From Bacillus sp. B-jedd (GTDB lineage Bacteria > Bacillota > Bacilli > Bacillales > Cytobacillaceae): a DNA stretch of 64,000 nt. Location of the stretch: assembly GCF_000821085.1 (NCBI RefSeq), contig NZ_CCXR01000001.1, positions 2,501,001 through 2,565,000 of the forward strand, in the 5' to 3' direction. Position numbers and translations under genes: made by a program. The notes beneath the pieces were generated by a model. That model was not told the origin of the DNA. It was given only the letters and a program-made list of their open reading frames with translations, and searched no databases. This document shows, one piece after another, positions 8,072-16,782 of the stretch. The first letter of the stretch is position 1. Each line of letters begins with the position of its first letter.

Positions 8072-9241
8072 CTACTGGCCCGCTCTCGTAAACATTCCCA
8101 TTGTCCTCTTATACAGAGTCCACCAGCCCGCTTCGCTGACATTCTGGTTGGACACTAGTGGACGTTCCTGAAGAACTTTTCCATCCTTGATAATTTTGAT
8201 GGTTCCAACCTTATCTCCTTTATTGATTGGTGCATGCAGGTTCTTCTTTATGATGATGACCTTTTTAATATCCTCGGTCTTTTCTCCCTTTTTGGTCAAA
8301 ATCGAAATCGGCTCACTTGTAACCGCATTGATTTTTTTAAAGCTTCCTTTACTGATTTGGGCCTCCCCCACTGTAATGTTCCTTTGGAATAACGGATGGG
8401 TTTCATAGTGGCCGAATGCATAATCGAACATTTTGGAGATTTGAGCGTTTCTCGCTTTGGACGTAGGCGCACCGAATACGACTGCAATAACCCTCATACC
8501 ATTTTTTTGCGCTGTGGCCGTCAGACAGTACTTTGCCTCACCCGTGAAGCCTGTTTTCAACCCATCGACTCCCGGATAAAATCGGACCAGCTTATTTGTA
8601 TTTACAAGCCAGAATTTTTTATCAGTATTTTCGCGTAAATACGCTTCATACATACCAGTATATTTGGTGATTTCTTCATATTTTAAAAGTTCTTTCGCCA
8701 TCACTGCCATATCGGCCGCGGTACTGACATGGCCTTCAGCAGGGAGTCCGGTTGTATTTTTGAAAACTGTATTCTTCAGGCCAAGCTCACTGCTTTTTTT
8801 ATTCATCATGTCAACAAAGGCTTCTTCGGAACCGGCAATCCTTTCTGCCATTGCCACTGATGCGTCATTTCCTGAACCAATCGCGATTCCTTTTAGCAAT
8901 TCTCTTACTGTCATTTCCTCGCCCGCTTCCAGGAAAATCTGTGATCCTCCCATTGACGCAGCATATTCACTGGCTCTGACTTTTTCATTAATATGCAGCT
9001 TGCCATGATCAAGTGCCTCCATAATCAGCAGCATTGTCATAACCTTTGTCATACTGGCGGGAGGCAGGGCTTCCTGGCTGTTTTTTTCATAAAGTACTGT
9101 TCCGGTATCCCTTTCGATCAGAATGGCCGACCTGACATCCTTGGCAAGATCCGCATCCTTTTTTTCCTGTGCGGATACCTCCGGCAAAATAAATGTAAGA
9201 GAAAGCATTCCTGCCAGCACTAGTGAACTCAATCGTTTCAT
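8072..9241 (-). CDS. dacF: D-alanyl-D-alanine carboxypeptidase DacF
   Basis: A 389-residue low-molecular-weight penicillin-binding protein, exactly the B. subtilis length, that trims peptidoglycan side chains in the forespore and affects cortex cross-linking. Signal peptide residues 1-24 (MKRLSSLVLAGMLSLTFILP); catalytic SxxK in PASMTKVM, SxN in GSGNDASVA, KTG in DGLKTGFTG. The open frame reaches 9310, but ATG 9239-9241 has GGAGG nine bases upstream, and a sigma-F-like promoter lies between 9241 and 9310, which excludes the longer form. The C-terminal PBP5-like domain ends in a likely amphipathic anchor. Confidence 0.95.
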   Translation of the reverse strand: MKRLSSLVLAGMLSLTFILPEVSAQEKKDADLAKDVRSAILIERDTGTVLYEKNSQEALPPASMTKVMTMLLIMEALDHGKLHINEKVRASEYAASMGGSQIFLEAGEEMTVRELLKGIAIGSGNDASVAMAERIAGSEEAFVDMMNKKSSELGLKNTVFKNTTGLPAEGHVSTAADMAVMAKELLKYEEITKYTGMYEAYLRENTDKKFWLVNTNKLVRFYPGVDGLKTGFTGEAKYCLTATAQKNGMRVIAVVFGAPTSKARNAQISKMFDYAFGHYETHPLFQRNITVGEAQISKGSFKKINAVTSEPISILTKKGEKTEDIKKVIIIKKNLHAPINKGDKVGTIKIIKDGKVLQERPLVSNQNVSEAGWWTLYKRTMGMFTRAGQ

Positions 9242-9271
9242 GTACATAACCCTCCATTCTTTATACGCTCC

Positions 9272-9299
9272 ATTTTTTCCAAAATTGGTTGTTTTATAC
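9272..9299 (-). promoter_or_regulatory. Candidate sigma-F promoter of dacF
   Basis: On the minus strand GTATA (9295-9299) fits the GHATR -35; GGAAAAAAT (9272-9280) fits the GG-rich sigma-F -10 with one mismatch; the spacer is 14 bp. It sits 31 bp before the dacF start. dacF is a known sigma-F target in B. subtilis. Confidence 0.55.
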
Positions 9300-9311
9300 A
9301 ATAGACGCATA

Positions 9312-9350
9312 TAAAAAAAGAAGCAAACGGCCGGGTTGGCTGATTGCTTC
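9312..9350 (-). terminator. pdp terminator
   Basis: Stem GAAGCAA / TTGCTTC (9320-9326, 9344-9350) with an inner GGC/GCC pairing, followed on the minus strand by TTTTTTTA. Lies directly after the pdp stop. Confidence 0.85.
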
Positions 9351-9361
9351 TCGTTTTATTG

Positions 9362-10666
9362 TTATTCCGTGATTTCTTCGTAAATGAGTGTTGGTTTATC
9401 TGGTTTGGCCGATGATACTTTTAAGCTTCGGGAAAGCATCCGCTTTGCCTCTGAAACATCTTCAAAATTACTATGGATAGATGCGAGCGATTCACCTTTT
9501 TTAACTTGGTCACCAATCTTTTTCTTTAGGACAATTCCCACAGCCAGGTCGATTTCTGATTCCTTCGTCGCCCGGCCTGCTCCAAGAAGCATGGCGGCGG
9601 TCCCGACTTCGTCTGCAATGATTTCAGAGACAAAACCATCTTCCTCGGCCTCAAGTTCAATGATATATTTTGCCTGCGGGAGCCTTGATGGATCATCGAC
9701 AACCGAAGAGTCCCCACCTTGGGAAGAGAGGAACACTTTCATTTTTTCAAGTGCGGATCCATCGTTGATCGCCTTTTCCAGTATGGTTCTCGCCTCCGCG
9801 AGGGATTTAGCTTTCCCGGCCAGGTATACCATATGGCTGCCAAGCGTCAGGCTCAATTCGGTAAGATCTTCAGGCCCTTCTCCCTTTAAGGTGTCAATAG
9901 CTTCTTTTACTTCTAGCGCGTTGCCAATTGCGTAACCGAGTGGCTGGCTCATATCGGAAATGACCGCCATCGTTTTACGGCCGACGTTGTTTCCGATCCT
10001 TACCATTGCTTTTGCTAGTTCCCTCGAATCTTCAAGCGTTTTCATAAATGCACCAGCACCTGTTTTTACATCAAGGACAATCGCATCTGCCCCGGCTGCG
10101 ATTTTTTTGCTCATAATCGAGCTGGCGATAAGGGGGATACTGTCAACCGTGGCAGTGACATCACGAAGGGCATAAAGTTTTTTATCTGCCGGTGTCAGAT
10201 TGCCGCTCTGGCCGATGACAGCAATTTTATTTTTGTTTACAAGGTCGATAAATTCCTGATTAGCAATTTCAACATGAAATCCGGAAACTGACTCCAATTT
10301 ATCAATTGTGCCTCCAGTATGGCCGAGGCCCCGCCCGGACATTTTTGCAACCGGAACACCAGCCGCGGCGACAAGGGGTCCGAGGACGAGTGTGGTCGTG
10401 TCGCCCACTCCTCCGGTGGAATGCTTGTCAACCTTGATCCCTTCGATTCCTGACAAGTCGATTTGGTCGCCGGACTTGACCATAGCCATTGTTAAATTGG
10501 CGCGTTCTTCTTCTGTCATACCGTTAAAGTAGATTGCCATTGTAAAAGCGCTTACTTGATAATCCGGGATGGATCCATCGGTATATCCATCAATAATAAA
10601 ACTGATTTCTTCTGATGAAAGTTCAAGTCCGTCCCGCTTTTTTTCAATCAAATCTACCATTCTCAT
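9362..10666 (-). CDS. pdp: Pyrimidine-nucleoside phosphorylase
   Basis: Phosphorolysis of thymidine, uridine and deoxyuridine to base and (deoxy)ribose-1-phosphate. 434 residues (B. subtilis 433). The family signature [17 protein letters not shown] is near residues 105-125; the phosphate site [12 protein letters not shown] precedes it; the C-terminal domain carries a lipoyl-like fold. Start is ATG 10664-10666 ([10 protein letters not shown]); an upstream in-frame GTG lacks an RBS. It follows deoB, whose product converts the released sugar phosphate, so the pair makes a salvage route. Confidence 0.95.
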   Translation of the reverse strand: MRMVDLIEKKRDGLELSSEEISFIIDGYTDGSIPDYQVSAFTMAIYFNGMTEEERANLTMAMVKSGDQIDLSGIEGIKVDKHSTGGVGDTTTLVLGPLVAAAGVPVAKMSGRGLGHTGGTIDKLESVSGFHVEIANQEFIDLVNKNKIAVIGQSGNLTPADKKLYALRDVTATVDSIPLIASSIMSKKIAAGADAIVLDVKTGAGAFMKTLEDSRELAKAMVRIGNNVGRKTMAVISDMSQPLGYAIGNALEVKEAIDTLKGEGPEDLTELSLTLGSHMVYLAGKAKSLAEARTILEKAINDGSALEKMKVFLSSQGGDSSVVDDPSRLPQAKYIIELEAEEDGFVSEIIADEVGTAAMLLGAGRATKESEIDLAVGIVLKKKIGDQVKKGESLASIHSNFEDVSEAKRMLSRSLKVSSAKPDKPTLIYEEITE

Positions 10667-10792
10667 CAAAATCACCACAATTCATTTATTTTGACTGGCT
10701 AATGAAACAGAAAGGGAAAGCTTGTAAAAAGTTTCCCCTTCCAGGTAAATCTACATTGCTTTTCCGTAAAAATCGGTCTGCTTTAAAAGGAA

Positions 10793-11977
10793 TTATTCCA
10801 TTTCCTTCAAGAAGCTTTTGCCGAATTCTGGCATCTTAATGTTGAAGTTTTCCGCCACAGCTGCTCCGATGTCGGCAAATGTTTCTCGGATTGGCAGTTC
10901 TTTGCCTCCGGCCATTTTCTTCGTGTACACGAGAAGCGGCACATATTCCCTCGTGTGGTCTGTACCTGGATGTACAGGGTCATTGCCATGATCCGCGGTT
11001 ATAATCAGTAAGTCGTCATCTTGCAGTTTTTCGAATACTTCCGTGAGGCGGGAGTCGTATTCTTCAAGAGCTTTTCCATATCCTATCGGATCGCGGCGAT
11101 GTCCGTATAATGCGTCAAAGTCGACAAGGTTGAGGAAACTGAGCCCTGTGAAATCCATGTCCAATGTTTCCAAAAGCTTATCCATACCATCCATATTGGA
11201 AACAGTCCTGAGTGATTGGGTGACGCCCTCTCCATCATAAATATCTGAAATTTTGCCAATGGCGATTACATCGTAGCCTGCATCTTTCAGTTCATTCATC
11301 ACAGTGCGCCCGAATGGCTTCAAAGCGTAATCATGCCTGTTCGCTGTTCTTTTGAAGTTTCCAGGCTCGCCAATAAAAGGCCTGGCAATGATCCGGCCGA
11401 CCATGTATTTCTCGTCAAGGGTCAGTTCCCTTGCGATTTCACAAATCCGGTACAATTCATCAAGTGGCACAATCTCTTCATGAGCTGCGATTTGGAGGAC
11501 AGAATCGGCGGATGTATACACAATAAGCGCCCCGGTTTCCATATGCTCCTGTCCAAGCTCGACAAGGATCTCCGTCCCGCTCGCTGGTTTGTTGCCGATG
11601 ATTTTCCTGCCTGTTCGGGACTCCAGCTCTGAAAGCAACTCATCCGGAAATCCTTCTGGGAATACACGGAAAGGTGTCTGGATATTCAAGCCCATGATCT
11701 CCCAGTGGCCAGTCATTGTATCTTTACCATTTGAGGCTTCCTGCATTTTTGTATAGTAGGCCAAAGGCTTATCCTGTTTTTTAATTCCCTTAATTTCACG
11801 AATGTTGCTTAGCCCCAGTTTTTCCATATTTGGCATATTGAGCCCGTTCATGGCTTCGGCAATATGGCCGAAAGTATCGGACCCTTTATCTCCAAATTTT
11901 TCAGCATCCGGCGCTTCGCCAATCCCCACTGAATCCATAACAATTAAAAAAATCCGGTTAAACATCTTTTTATTCAA
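10793..11977 (-). CDS. deoB: Phosphopentomutase
   Basis: Interconverts (deoxy)ribose-1- and 5-phosphate. 394 residues, exactly the B. subtilis length. Alkaline-phosphatase-fold metal sites are visible: [13 protein letters not shown] near the N-terminus, the nucleophile region [14 protein letters not shown] with Thr in KDTMTGHWE, and ITADHGNDP...DHTREYVPL near the C-terminus. Start is TTG 11975-11977, eight bases after AAAGGAGG; this gives [16 protein letters not shown] as in relatives. It precedes pdp by 126 bp and has its own promoter and palindrome at 12020-12076. Confidence 0.95.
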   Translation of the reverse strand: MNKKMFNRIFLIVMDSVGIGEAPDAEKFGDKGSDTFGHIAEAMNGLNMPNMEKLGLSNIREIKGIKKQDKPLAYYTKMQEASNGKDTMTGHWEIMGLNIQTPFRVFPEGFPDELLSELESRTGRKIIGNKPASGTEILVELGQEHMETGALIVYTSADSVLQIAAHEEIVPLDELYRICEIARELTLDEKYMVGRIIARPFIGEPGNFKRTANRHDYALKPFGRTVMNELKDAGYDVIAIGKISDIYDGEGVTQSLRTVSNMDGMDKLLETLDMDFTGLSFLNLVDFDALYGHRRDPIGYGKALEEYDSRLTEVFEKLQDDDLLIITADHGNDPVHPGTDHTREYVPLLVYTKKMAGGKELPIRETFADIGAAVAENFNIKMPEFGKSFLKEME

Positions 11978-12019
11978 ATCTTTTTCCTCCTTTATTGTTG
12001 GAGACACAATCATAAGTTT

Positions 12020-12076
12020 AGTATACCCTTTAAGAAAAAATCATTAACTGCTGTAATAATGTCAGAAGTCTGACAT
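12020..12076 (-). promoter_or_regulatory. deoB promoter with 18-bp palindromic operator
   Basis: On the minus strand TTAATG (12042-12047), a 16-bp spacer and TATACT (12020-12025). Twelve bases upstream lies ATGTCAGA AG TCTGACAT (12059-12076), two perfect 8-bp arms around two bases. Its position near -50 to -65 fits a regulator site. I do not recognise the operator. Confidence 0.5.
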
Positions 12077-12132
12077 CTATATTTTACTAAATCAACACGA
12101 AATTACAAGAAATATTATGGCAAAAGTTATAA

Positions 12133-12161
12133 GTAAAAAAGCCGGGTAATGTGTACCCGAC
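12133..12161 (-). terminator. xerD terminator
   Basis: GCCGGGTA (12141-12148) pairs with TACCCGAC (12154-12161), one G-T pair; on the minus strand it is followed by TTTTTTAC. Confidence 0.8.
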
Positions 12162-12181
12162 TCTTGTAAACAATGAATATA

Positions 12182-13078
12182 TTAAGCTCTTGGATGGAAT
12201 TTGCTATAGACATCCCTCAGGCGGACTTTCGTTACATGGGTATAGATTTGTGTTGTTGATATGTCGGAATGGCCGAGCATTTCCTGGACCGCTCTTAGGT
12301 CGGCTCCATTTTCGAGCAAATGTGTCGCGAAGGAATGCCTTAGCGTATGCGGAGTCAAATCCTTGTCTATCCCTGCTTCCAAAGACAGCTTCTTAAGTAT
12401 TTTCCAAAACCCCTGCCTCGTCAGCCTCTTTCCCTGATGGTTAAGGAACAGGGCATCTTCCTTCACTTTCTTGCTGATAAAACGCGGCCTTCCTTTCGAC
12501 AGATACATTTCCAACGCTTCAGCCGCCGTTCTGCCCACTGGGATGATCCTTTCCTTATTCCCCTTTCCGATGCAGCGCAAGAATCCCATGCTTAAATGCA
12601 GATCGTCCATATTAAGCCCAATAAGCTCACTGACCCTTATGCCGGTGGCATAGAGAATTTCAAGCATCGCTTTATCCCTCAGTCCAAAATGGTCCTGTTT
12701 CCCAGGTGCTTCAAGGAGGATTTCTACCTCCTGCATACTTAGCACTTTTGGAAGCGTCCTTTCCAGCTGTGGTGATTCAATATGGACAGTCGGATCGTGC
12801 TCAGCCGCCTTGTCCCTCAATAGAAACTGGTGGAAGGACCGGATGGATGCCACATGCCGGGCAATTGTTTTCGCCGACTTTCCCTCAGCCTTTAAGACCC
12901 CCAGAAATTGCATGATGTGTGTCCGTTGAATCTCATCGAGGGATGCCGTTTCATTGACAGCCTTCAGATGCCGCAAATAGTTTTTAAGGTCCCGCTCATA
13001 AGCAATCAGCGTATTTTGCGAGAGTCCCTTCTCCACCATTAAAAAGTGGATGAAATCTTTCAAATGGTCTTCCATCAT
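12182..13078 (-). CDS. xerD: Site-specific tyrosine recombinase XerD
   Basis: A 298-residue chromosome-dimer resolvase acting with XerC/CodV at dif. N-terminal SAM-like core-binding domain (residues 1 to about 85), then the catalytic domain with Arg in [12 protein letters not shown], His-x-x-Arg in [20 protein letters not shown], and [15 protein letters not shown] holding the second His and the nucleophilic Tyr. A GGGGAG RBS lies nine or twelve bases before two adjacent ATGs; either could be used. It sits immediately after yqzK and fur, as in B. subtilis, so this is the housekeeping recombinase and not a phage integrase. Confidence 0.96.
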   Translation of the reverse strand: MMEDHLKDFIHFLMVEKGLSQNTLIAYERDLKNYLRHLKAVNETASLDEIQRTHIMQFLGVLKAEGKSAKTIARHVASIRSFHQFLLRDKAAEHDPTVHIESPQLERTLPKVLSMQEVEILLEAPGKQDHFGLRDKAMLEILYATGIRVSELIGLNMDDLHLSMGFLRCIGKGNKERIIPVGRTAAEALEMYLSKGRPRFISKKVKEDALFLNHQGKRLTRQGFWKILKKLSLEAGIDKDLTPHTLRHSFATHLLENGADLRAVQEMLGHSDISTTQIYTHVTKVRLRDVYSKFHPRA

Positions 13079-13084
13079 GGTGCA

Positions 13085-13312
13085 TTACTCCCCGCTCTTA
13101 TAGAACAATACCAGCCGGTCCAGCCATTCAGGGTTTTCTGTTCCCCCAGGATTAAAAACCTTTACGGCCGCTCCCTTTGGCTTATCATACCGGTGATAGT
13201 TCTGATACTCCTCATGTATCCACATCATACCATAATAAAAGAGCAGCGTGGAGGCAATAAAGAGGATTAACACCTTCATCGTATGATAGACTGCTTTGCA
13301 AAATGAAACCAT
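13085..13312 (-). CDS. yqzK: YqzK, small DUF4227 membrane protein
   Basis: 75 residues with one transmembrane segment (KVLILFIASTLLFYYGMMW, about 13-31) and a polar tail with YHRYDKPKGAAVKVFNP. It matches the DUF4227/YqzK family found between fur and xerD in Bacillus. The function is unknown. GGGAGG lies five bases before the ATG. It is six bp from xerD, so both are probably translated from one message. Confidence 0.85.
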   Translation of the reverse strand: MVSFCKAVYHTMKVLILFIASTLLFYYGMMWIHEEYQNYHRYDKPKGAAVKVFNPGGTENPEWLDRLVLFYKSGE

Positions 13313-13423
13313 ACTAACCTCCCAAATGTAATAGATGTTAGTACAAGGTATGCCAATTTTGCACGTTTTTATACCTGTTGAGGCGGGATTGTAGGTTTAT
13401 ACTGGTAAATATTCCTTTACGAA

Positions 13424-13480
13424 CAAAAAGAAGCTTTTACGAATGCATTGCCGTCGAACAGGCATTCAGAAAAGCTTCTT
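13424..13480 (-). terminator. fur terminator
   Basis: Long stem AAGAAGCTTTT-ac-GAATGC (13429-13446) with GCATTC-ag-AAAAGCTTCTT (13462-13480), followed on the minus strand by a short T run before GTTCG. Confidence 0.75.
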
Positions 13481-13499
13481 AAATAGTATAATTTATTTT

Positions 13500-13973
13500 T
13501 TAGGATTCGGTTTCATTGGGTTCAGTTGTTTCTTCCTTGTCCTGGCAACGGTGGCAGATGCCATGGAATGTCAGACGGTGGTCTTTAATCTTGAAATGCC
13601 ATCGCCTTTCAACAATTTCTTCGACATCTTCAAGAAGATCTTCCTGTATTTCATCCACTGCCCCGCATTCGATGCAGACAAGATGGTGATGGAAATGGGC
13701 CGCGCCTTCCTGGCGAAGGTCATATCTGGAGACGCCATCCCCAAAATTGATTTTATCGACTATTTTTAGTTCAGTAAGCAGTTCAAGTGTCCGATAAACA
13801 GTTGCCAATCCAATCTCTGGTGACTTTTCTTTTACGAGCAGATAGACATCTTCCGCACTTAAATGATCTTCCTCATTTTCCAACAGCACTCGAACGGTAG
13901 CTTCTCGTTGCGGAGTAAGTTTATAGCTTGATGAATGCAATTGTTTTTTGATTCTCTCGATTCTCGTTTCCAT
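13500..13973 (-). CDS. fur: Ferric uptake regulator Fur
   Basis: A 157-residue Fe(II)-dependent repressor. N-terminal winged helix (KLTPQREATVRVLLENEEDHLSAEDVY, GLATVYRTLELLTE), hinge, then dimerisation domain with HFHHHLVCIECGAVDEI metal ligands and two CxxC pairs (CIEC, CHRC). Residues between these give the sensory His/Asp set of Fur rather than the PerR His-His-Asp arrangement, though I cannot exclude a close paralogue. GGGAGG precedes the ATG by eight bases. It has its own TATAAT promoter and a PerR-box-like palindrome upstream. Confidence 0.95.
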   Translation of the reverse strand: METRIERIKKQLHSSSYKLTPQREATVRVLLENEEDHLSAEDVYLLVKEKSPEIGLATVYRTLELLTELKIVDKINFGDGVSRYDLRQEGAAHFHHHLVCIECGAVDEIQEDLLEDVEEIVERRWHFKIKDHRLTFHGICHRCQDKEETTEPNETES

Positions 13974-14005
13974 CCGGTCGTCCTCCCTCGCAACTGTCCT
14001 TTCTC

Positions 14006-14072
14006 ATTATAACAGATAGGCACAAGGATGAAAACTAAAATTATTATAAATAAGACTTTATAATCATTATTA
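14006..14072 (-). promoter_or_regulatory. fur promoter with PerR-box-like palindrome
   Basis: On the minus strand TTTTCA (14029-14034), 17-bp spacer, TATAAT (14006-14011). About 24 bp upstream of the -35, 14058-14072 reads TTATAATCATTATTA on the plus strand, one mismatch from the PerR consensus TTATAATNATTATAA. B. subtilis fur is in the PerR regulon. Fur boxes share much of this sequence, so Fur autoregulation remains possible. Confidence 0.65.
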
Positions 14073-14086
14073 AGTGGGATTGATTA

Positions 14087-14728
14087 TCATTTGAATCCTT
14101 CGGCGACTGATTTCATGAAACCTGGTGATAGAAACGCTTCTACAGCTGATGCAGCCGAAAGAAGCAAAATTGCGGCTGCGAGGAATAAAAAATACCGTCC
14201 GAACAGAGGCAGGATAGGCTGGCCGTATTTTTTGAAAAACTGCCTGCGGATCATTTTTAAAGAAAAGACAACAGAAACAGCGGACATCATGATAAACACC
14301 GGGATGATGAATACATTTTGCGGAAAAATTGAGACGAAGGCAAATATAAATCCGTTCCAGCCCATTTGGCTGACAAGGAAGCCAACGGTAAAGCCAACGA
14401 CCATCCCTTTGATGAATAGCAAAACGAGAATAACGGGAAGGCCGATTATCGAGATCCCGAGCACCCACATCAGTATAATGAATTTGCTATTATGCAAAAG
14501 ACTTTGAAAAAAGATGTCACGGGACGCCTCGGTTTTTCCATTCGCAATCTGGCCAAAAAATTGTGATAAATAATAGAAAAGGTCTTCCCGTTGGGTAAAA
14601 CTCATGCTATTGACGATTACAGCCCCAAATATGACTCCCATCATGAACAAAATCGAGACAAATAAGAAAATTGAGGAGTGCTCGCCGAAATATGCAGCTG
14701 CGACAGACTGGTTCAGACGTTTTTTCAT
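14087..14728 (-). CDS. spoIIM: Stage II sporulation protein M
   Basis: A 213-residue polytopic membrane protein (B. subtilis 214) and part of the SpoIID-SpoIIM-SpoIIP engulfment machine that remodels septal peptidoglycan. At least five hydrophobic helices, including SSIFLFVSILFMMGVIFGAVI and GISIIGLPVILVLLFIKGMVVGF, with the SpoIIM-family FPQNVFIIPVFIM segment. Start ATG 14726-14728 has GGGGG seven bases upstream; a longer frame lacks this. A near-consensus sigma-E promoter lies just upstream. Confidence 0.95.
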   Translation of the reverse strand: MKKRLNQSVAAAYFGEHSSIFLFVSILFMMGVIFGAVIVNSMSFTQREDLFYYLSQFFGQIANGKTEASRDIFFQSLLHNSKFIILMWVLGISIIGLPVILVLLFIKGMVVGFTVGFLVSQMGWNGFIFAFVSIFPQNVFIIPVFIMMSAVSVVFSLKMIRRQFFKKYGQPILPLFGRYFLFLAAAILLLSAASAVEAFLSPGFMKSVAEGFK

Positions 14729-14756
14729 GGCATTTCCCCCTATGGCGGTTTGTACC

Positions 14757-14785
14757 ATTGTATGCCTGTCCCATTTCGATATGAC
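14757..14785 (-). promoter_or_regulatory. Sigma-E promoter of spoIIM
   Basis: On the minus strand GTCATAT (14779-14785), 14-bp spacer, CATACAAT (14757-14764), a perfect sigma-E -10 and near-perfect -35. The TSS would lie about 20 bp before the spoIIM ATG. spoIIM is a known sigma-E gene. Confidence 0.85.
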
Positions 14786-14799
14786 TTAAAATACCTCGT

Positions 14800-15966
14800 T
14801 TACGGAGTATCTACCTTCCCATATTTTCCCCCTCCGCCCGCTTTTAATCCCAATCGCCCCTCTCTTGCCTGTATAATGAGCTTGGCCAATTTAGGGGGGA
14901 TCACTCTCTCGATTGCATCCTCGGGTACATGATGGAGGATGTCCATTTCAGTCCCAAAGTGGGAAAGCAGTTTTTCCAGCAATCTGGGTCCCAGACCGGG
15001 TATGAACTCGAGTGGTACTTGATGGATATATGGCGGCCTTTCCTTTAGCTCCTTTGCTGTGGTTGACAGTTCGCCAATCCGATCTGCAACCCCTTTGACG
15101 GTTTTAACAGATCCGCATTTTGTGCAGGGCCTGCCGTCTGTCCCGACAGGTGAAAGGCAATCTGCGCATACGGTCCCATGGTATTTCCCGAGCAGGGGAT
15201 CTAGTCCGTAGTTGGCCAGTATCTTCCTGCCCCCTTCTCCCTTTAATGCAAGCGCCAGTTCTGTGAACGATGGTTCTTCAAGCTGGAATGCCTGGTATTC
15301 GCGAGCGATTTTTGCCAGGGAATGCGCGTCCGAATTTGTGAGGAATGGATAATGGCGCAATTCCTCAATTCCGTCGGCCATGGCTGTATCCGAGCTTAAT
15401 CCAAGCTCAATGGCGTCAATCATGCCTGGATCAAACACTTCTGTCAGGGATTTTCTGACCCCTTTCCCAAACAAGCTCTTAAAAGGAGTGAAAACATGGG
15501 CCGGGATAAACAGGCCTCCAAGTCCCTTCACCGTCTCCTGCAATTCCTTTCCCGTTGCATAAATCCGCTGGGAACTAAGTGTAATGTTTTTCATCCGGCC
15601 CGAAAGCCAGGCTGAAAATTCCCTCATTCTACTTAGGGTTGGCATGAAGCAAAGGACATGGATTGGCCCTTGGCAATTTTCATCATAAATTTCCAGTTCC
15701 GAACCCGGAATGACAGCCATATCCCCAAAGAGAAGGCCACCGCCCGGATGTTCAGCCATCTCGCCTGCAGCAATCAAGCTTTCCATTTCGGCAATGACTT
15801 CCGGTGAATGGCAATCGATAATGCCGATGATATTAAGTCCTTTTTCATCTCTGGCATGCTCAATTATATTAGTGAACGTCAGTGTTTTCGCTCCGGTAAT
15901 TTTAACGGGTTTCCCTGTCCAGGTCCGCCCGATATGGATATGCAAGTCTACAAAATAACGTTCCAT
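14800..15966 (-). CDS. yqxK: YqxK, endonuclease Q-family protein
   Basis: 388 residues. A PHP-type metal-dependent domain opens the protein (FVDLHIHIG, IDCHSPEV, PGSELEIYD, FIPAHVFTP, TNSDAHS), then a Cys4 zinc ribbon (CADC...CTKCGS, about 270-290) and a helix-hairpin-helix (FIPGLGPRLLEKLLSHFG). This is the architecture of endonuclease Q, which nicks DNA 5' of deaminated bases such as hypoxanthine and uracil. A B. subtilis YqxK homologue has that activity reported. The ATG overlaps the nudF TAA by one base, so the two are translationally coupled. Confidence 0.88.
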   Translation of the reverse strand: MERYFVDLHIHIGRTWTGKPVKITGAKTLTFTNIIEHARDEKGLNIIGIIDCHSPEVIAEMESLIAAGEMAEHPGGGLLFGDMAVIPGSELEIYDENCQGPIHVLCFMPTLSRMREFSAWLSGRMKNITLSSQRIYATGKELQETVKGLGGLFIPAHVFTPFKSLFGKGVRKSLTEVFDPGMIDAIELGLSSDTAMADGIEELRHYPFLTNSDAHSLAKIAREYQAFQLEEPSFTELALALKGEGGRKILANYGLDPLLGKYHGTVCADCLSPVGTDGRPCTKCGSVKTVKGVADRIGELSTTAKELKERPPYIHQVPLEFIPGLGPRLLEKLLSHFGTEMDILHHVPEDAIERVIPPKLAKLIIQAREGRLGLKAGGGGKYGKVDTP

Positions 15967-16517
15967 TATTTTGCCAAAGCCTCCTGTAGCTGAAGGTATA
16001 GTATGGCATAAGCAGTTTTGGCATCGTATATTTTCTTTTCTTTAACATATTGAAGCGCCTCATCGAGCGTTACTTCCTCGAGGTTTACAAATTCATCTTC
16101 ATCCAGGCCGGCCGCATCTTCTTTTTGCGAAAGGCCTTTCGCTATATAAAGATGAATAATTTCATCCGCGAACCCAGGTGAGGTGTAGAACGAAGTGAGC
16201 CATTCCATCTCCTTGCATTCGTATCCCGTTTCTTCTTCAAGTTCCCGGCGCGCGCATTCTTTCGGGTCTTCCCCTTTTTCAAGCTTCCCGGCCGGGATTT
16301 CAACCATTGTCCGTTCCATCGCTTTGCGATATTGCTCAACAAGAACAATTTTATTTTCATCTGTTACCGCCAAAACCGCTACGGCTCCCGGATGCTTGAC
16401 GATTTCACGTTTTGATGTATTTCCGTTTGGGAGTTCGACATCATCCACCCTGACGGAAATGATTTTTCCGTTGAAAATTTCTTTGCTGCTGATTGTTTTT
16501 TCCTCGAGTCGATCCAT
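15966..16517 (-). CDS. nudF: ADP-ribose pyrophosphatase, Nudix family
   Basis: 183 residues that would split ADP-ribose to AMP and ribose-5-phosphate. The Nudix box is intact: GKLEKGEDPKECARRELEEE plus TGY, fitting Gx5Ex7REUXEEXGU at about residues 75-97. The downstream SPGFADEIIHLYIAKGL is typical of ADP-ribose-active members. AGGAG lies nine bases from the ATG. It is coupled to yqxK below it, and mciZ runs divergently from the other side. Confidence 0.92.
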   Translation of the reverse strand: MDRLEEKTISSKEIFNGKIISVRVDDVELPNGNTSKREIVKHPGAVAVLAVTDENKIVLVEQYRKAMERTMVEIPAGKLEKGEDPKECARRELEEETGYECKEMEWLTSFYTSPGFADEIIHLYIAKGLSQKEDAAGLDEDEFVNLEEVTLDEALQYVKEKKIYDAKTAYAILYLQLQEALAK

Positions 16518-16532
16518 CTATTGCCACTCCTG

Positions 16533-16561
16533 TTCTATTCCCAAATATTTGCTCATACATT
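16533..16561 (+). promoter_or_regulatory. Sigma-E-like promoter of mciZ
   Basis: TTCTATTC (16533-16540), 13-bp spacer, CATACATT (16554-16561). The -10 fits the sigma-E CATACAHT consensus; the -35 is a partial match to KHATATT. mciZ is sigma-E controlled in B. subtilis. Confidence 0.6.
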
Positions 16562-16592
16562 TTACCATACTTTTTATTGGGGGCGCTTGTAC

Positions 16593-16739
16593 ATGAAAGC
16601 ATATATACATGATAAGGGGTTCGTTCTGACTGGGAAGGCTTCGGAAATCCTCTATTTATTGAAGGAATGCGGAGCATCCCACTTGACTGTCGCCGAACTG
16701 ATCAAATCAGAATCCGAAAAGCATGCTAGTTGCCGGTGA
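16593..16739 (+). CDS. mciZ: MciZ, mother-cell inhibitor of FtsZ
   Basis: 48 residues beginning MKAYIHDKGFVLTGKASEIL. It aligns without gaps to the remembered 40-residue B. subtilis MciZ: Met-Lys, then KG-VL-GKA-EI and LKE-G in register. MciZ caps FtsZ filaments and blocks Z-ring formation in the mother cell during sporulation. Position agrees: between nudF and yqkF, with a sigma-E-like promoter and GGGGG nine bases before the ATG. It is eight residues longer than the B. subtilis peptide, ending SESEKHASCR. Short length limits certainty, but motif plus synteny is strong. Confidence 0.85.
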   Translation: MKAYIHDKGFVLTGKASEILYLLKECGASHLTVAELIKSESEKHASCR

Positions 16740-16782
16740 AACCTCCGAATGGGTAGAATAAGACCCAGAAGGAGTGATCGCA

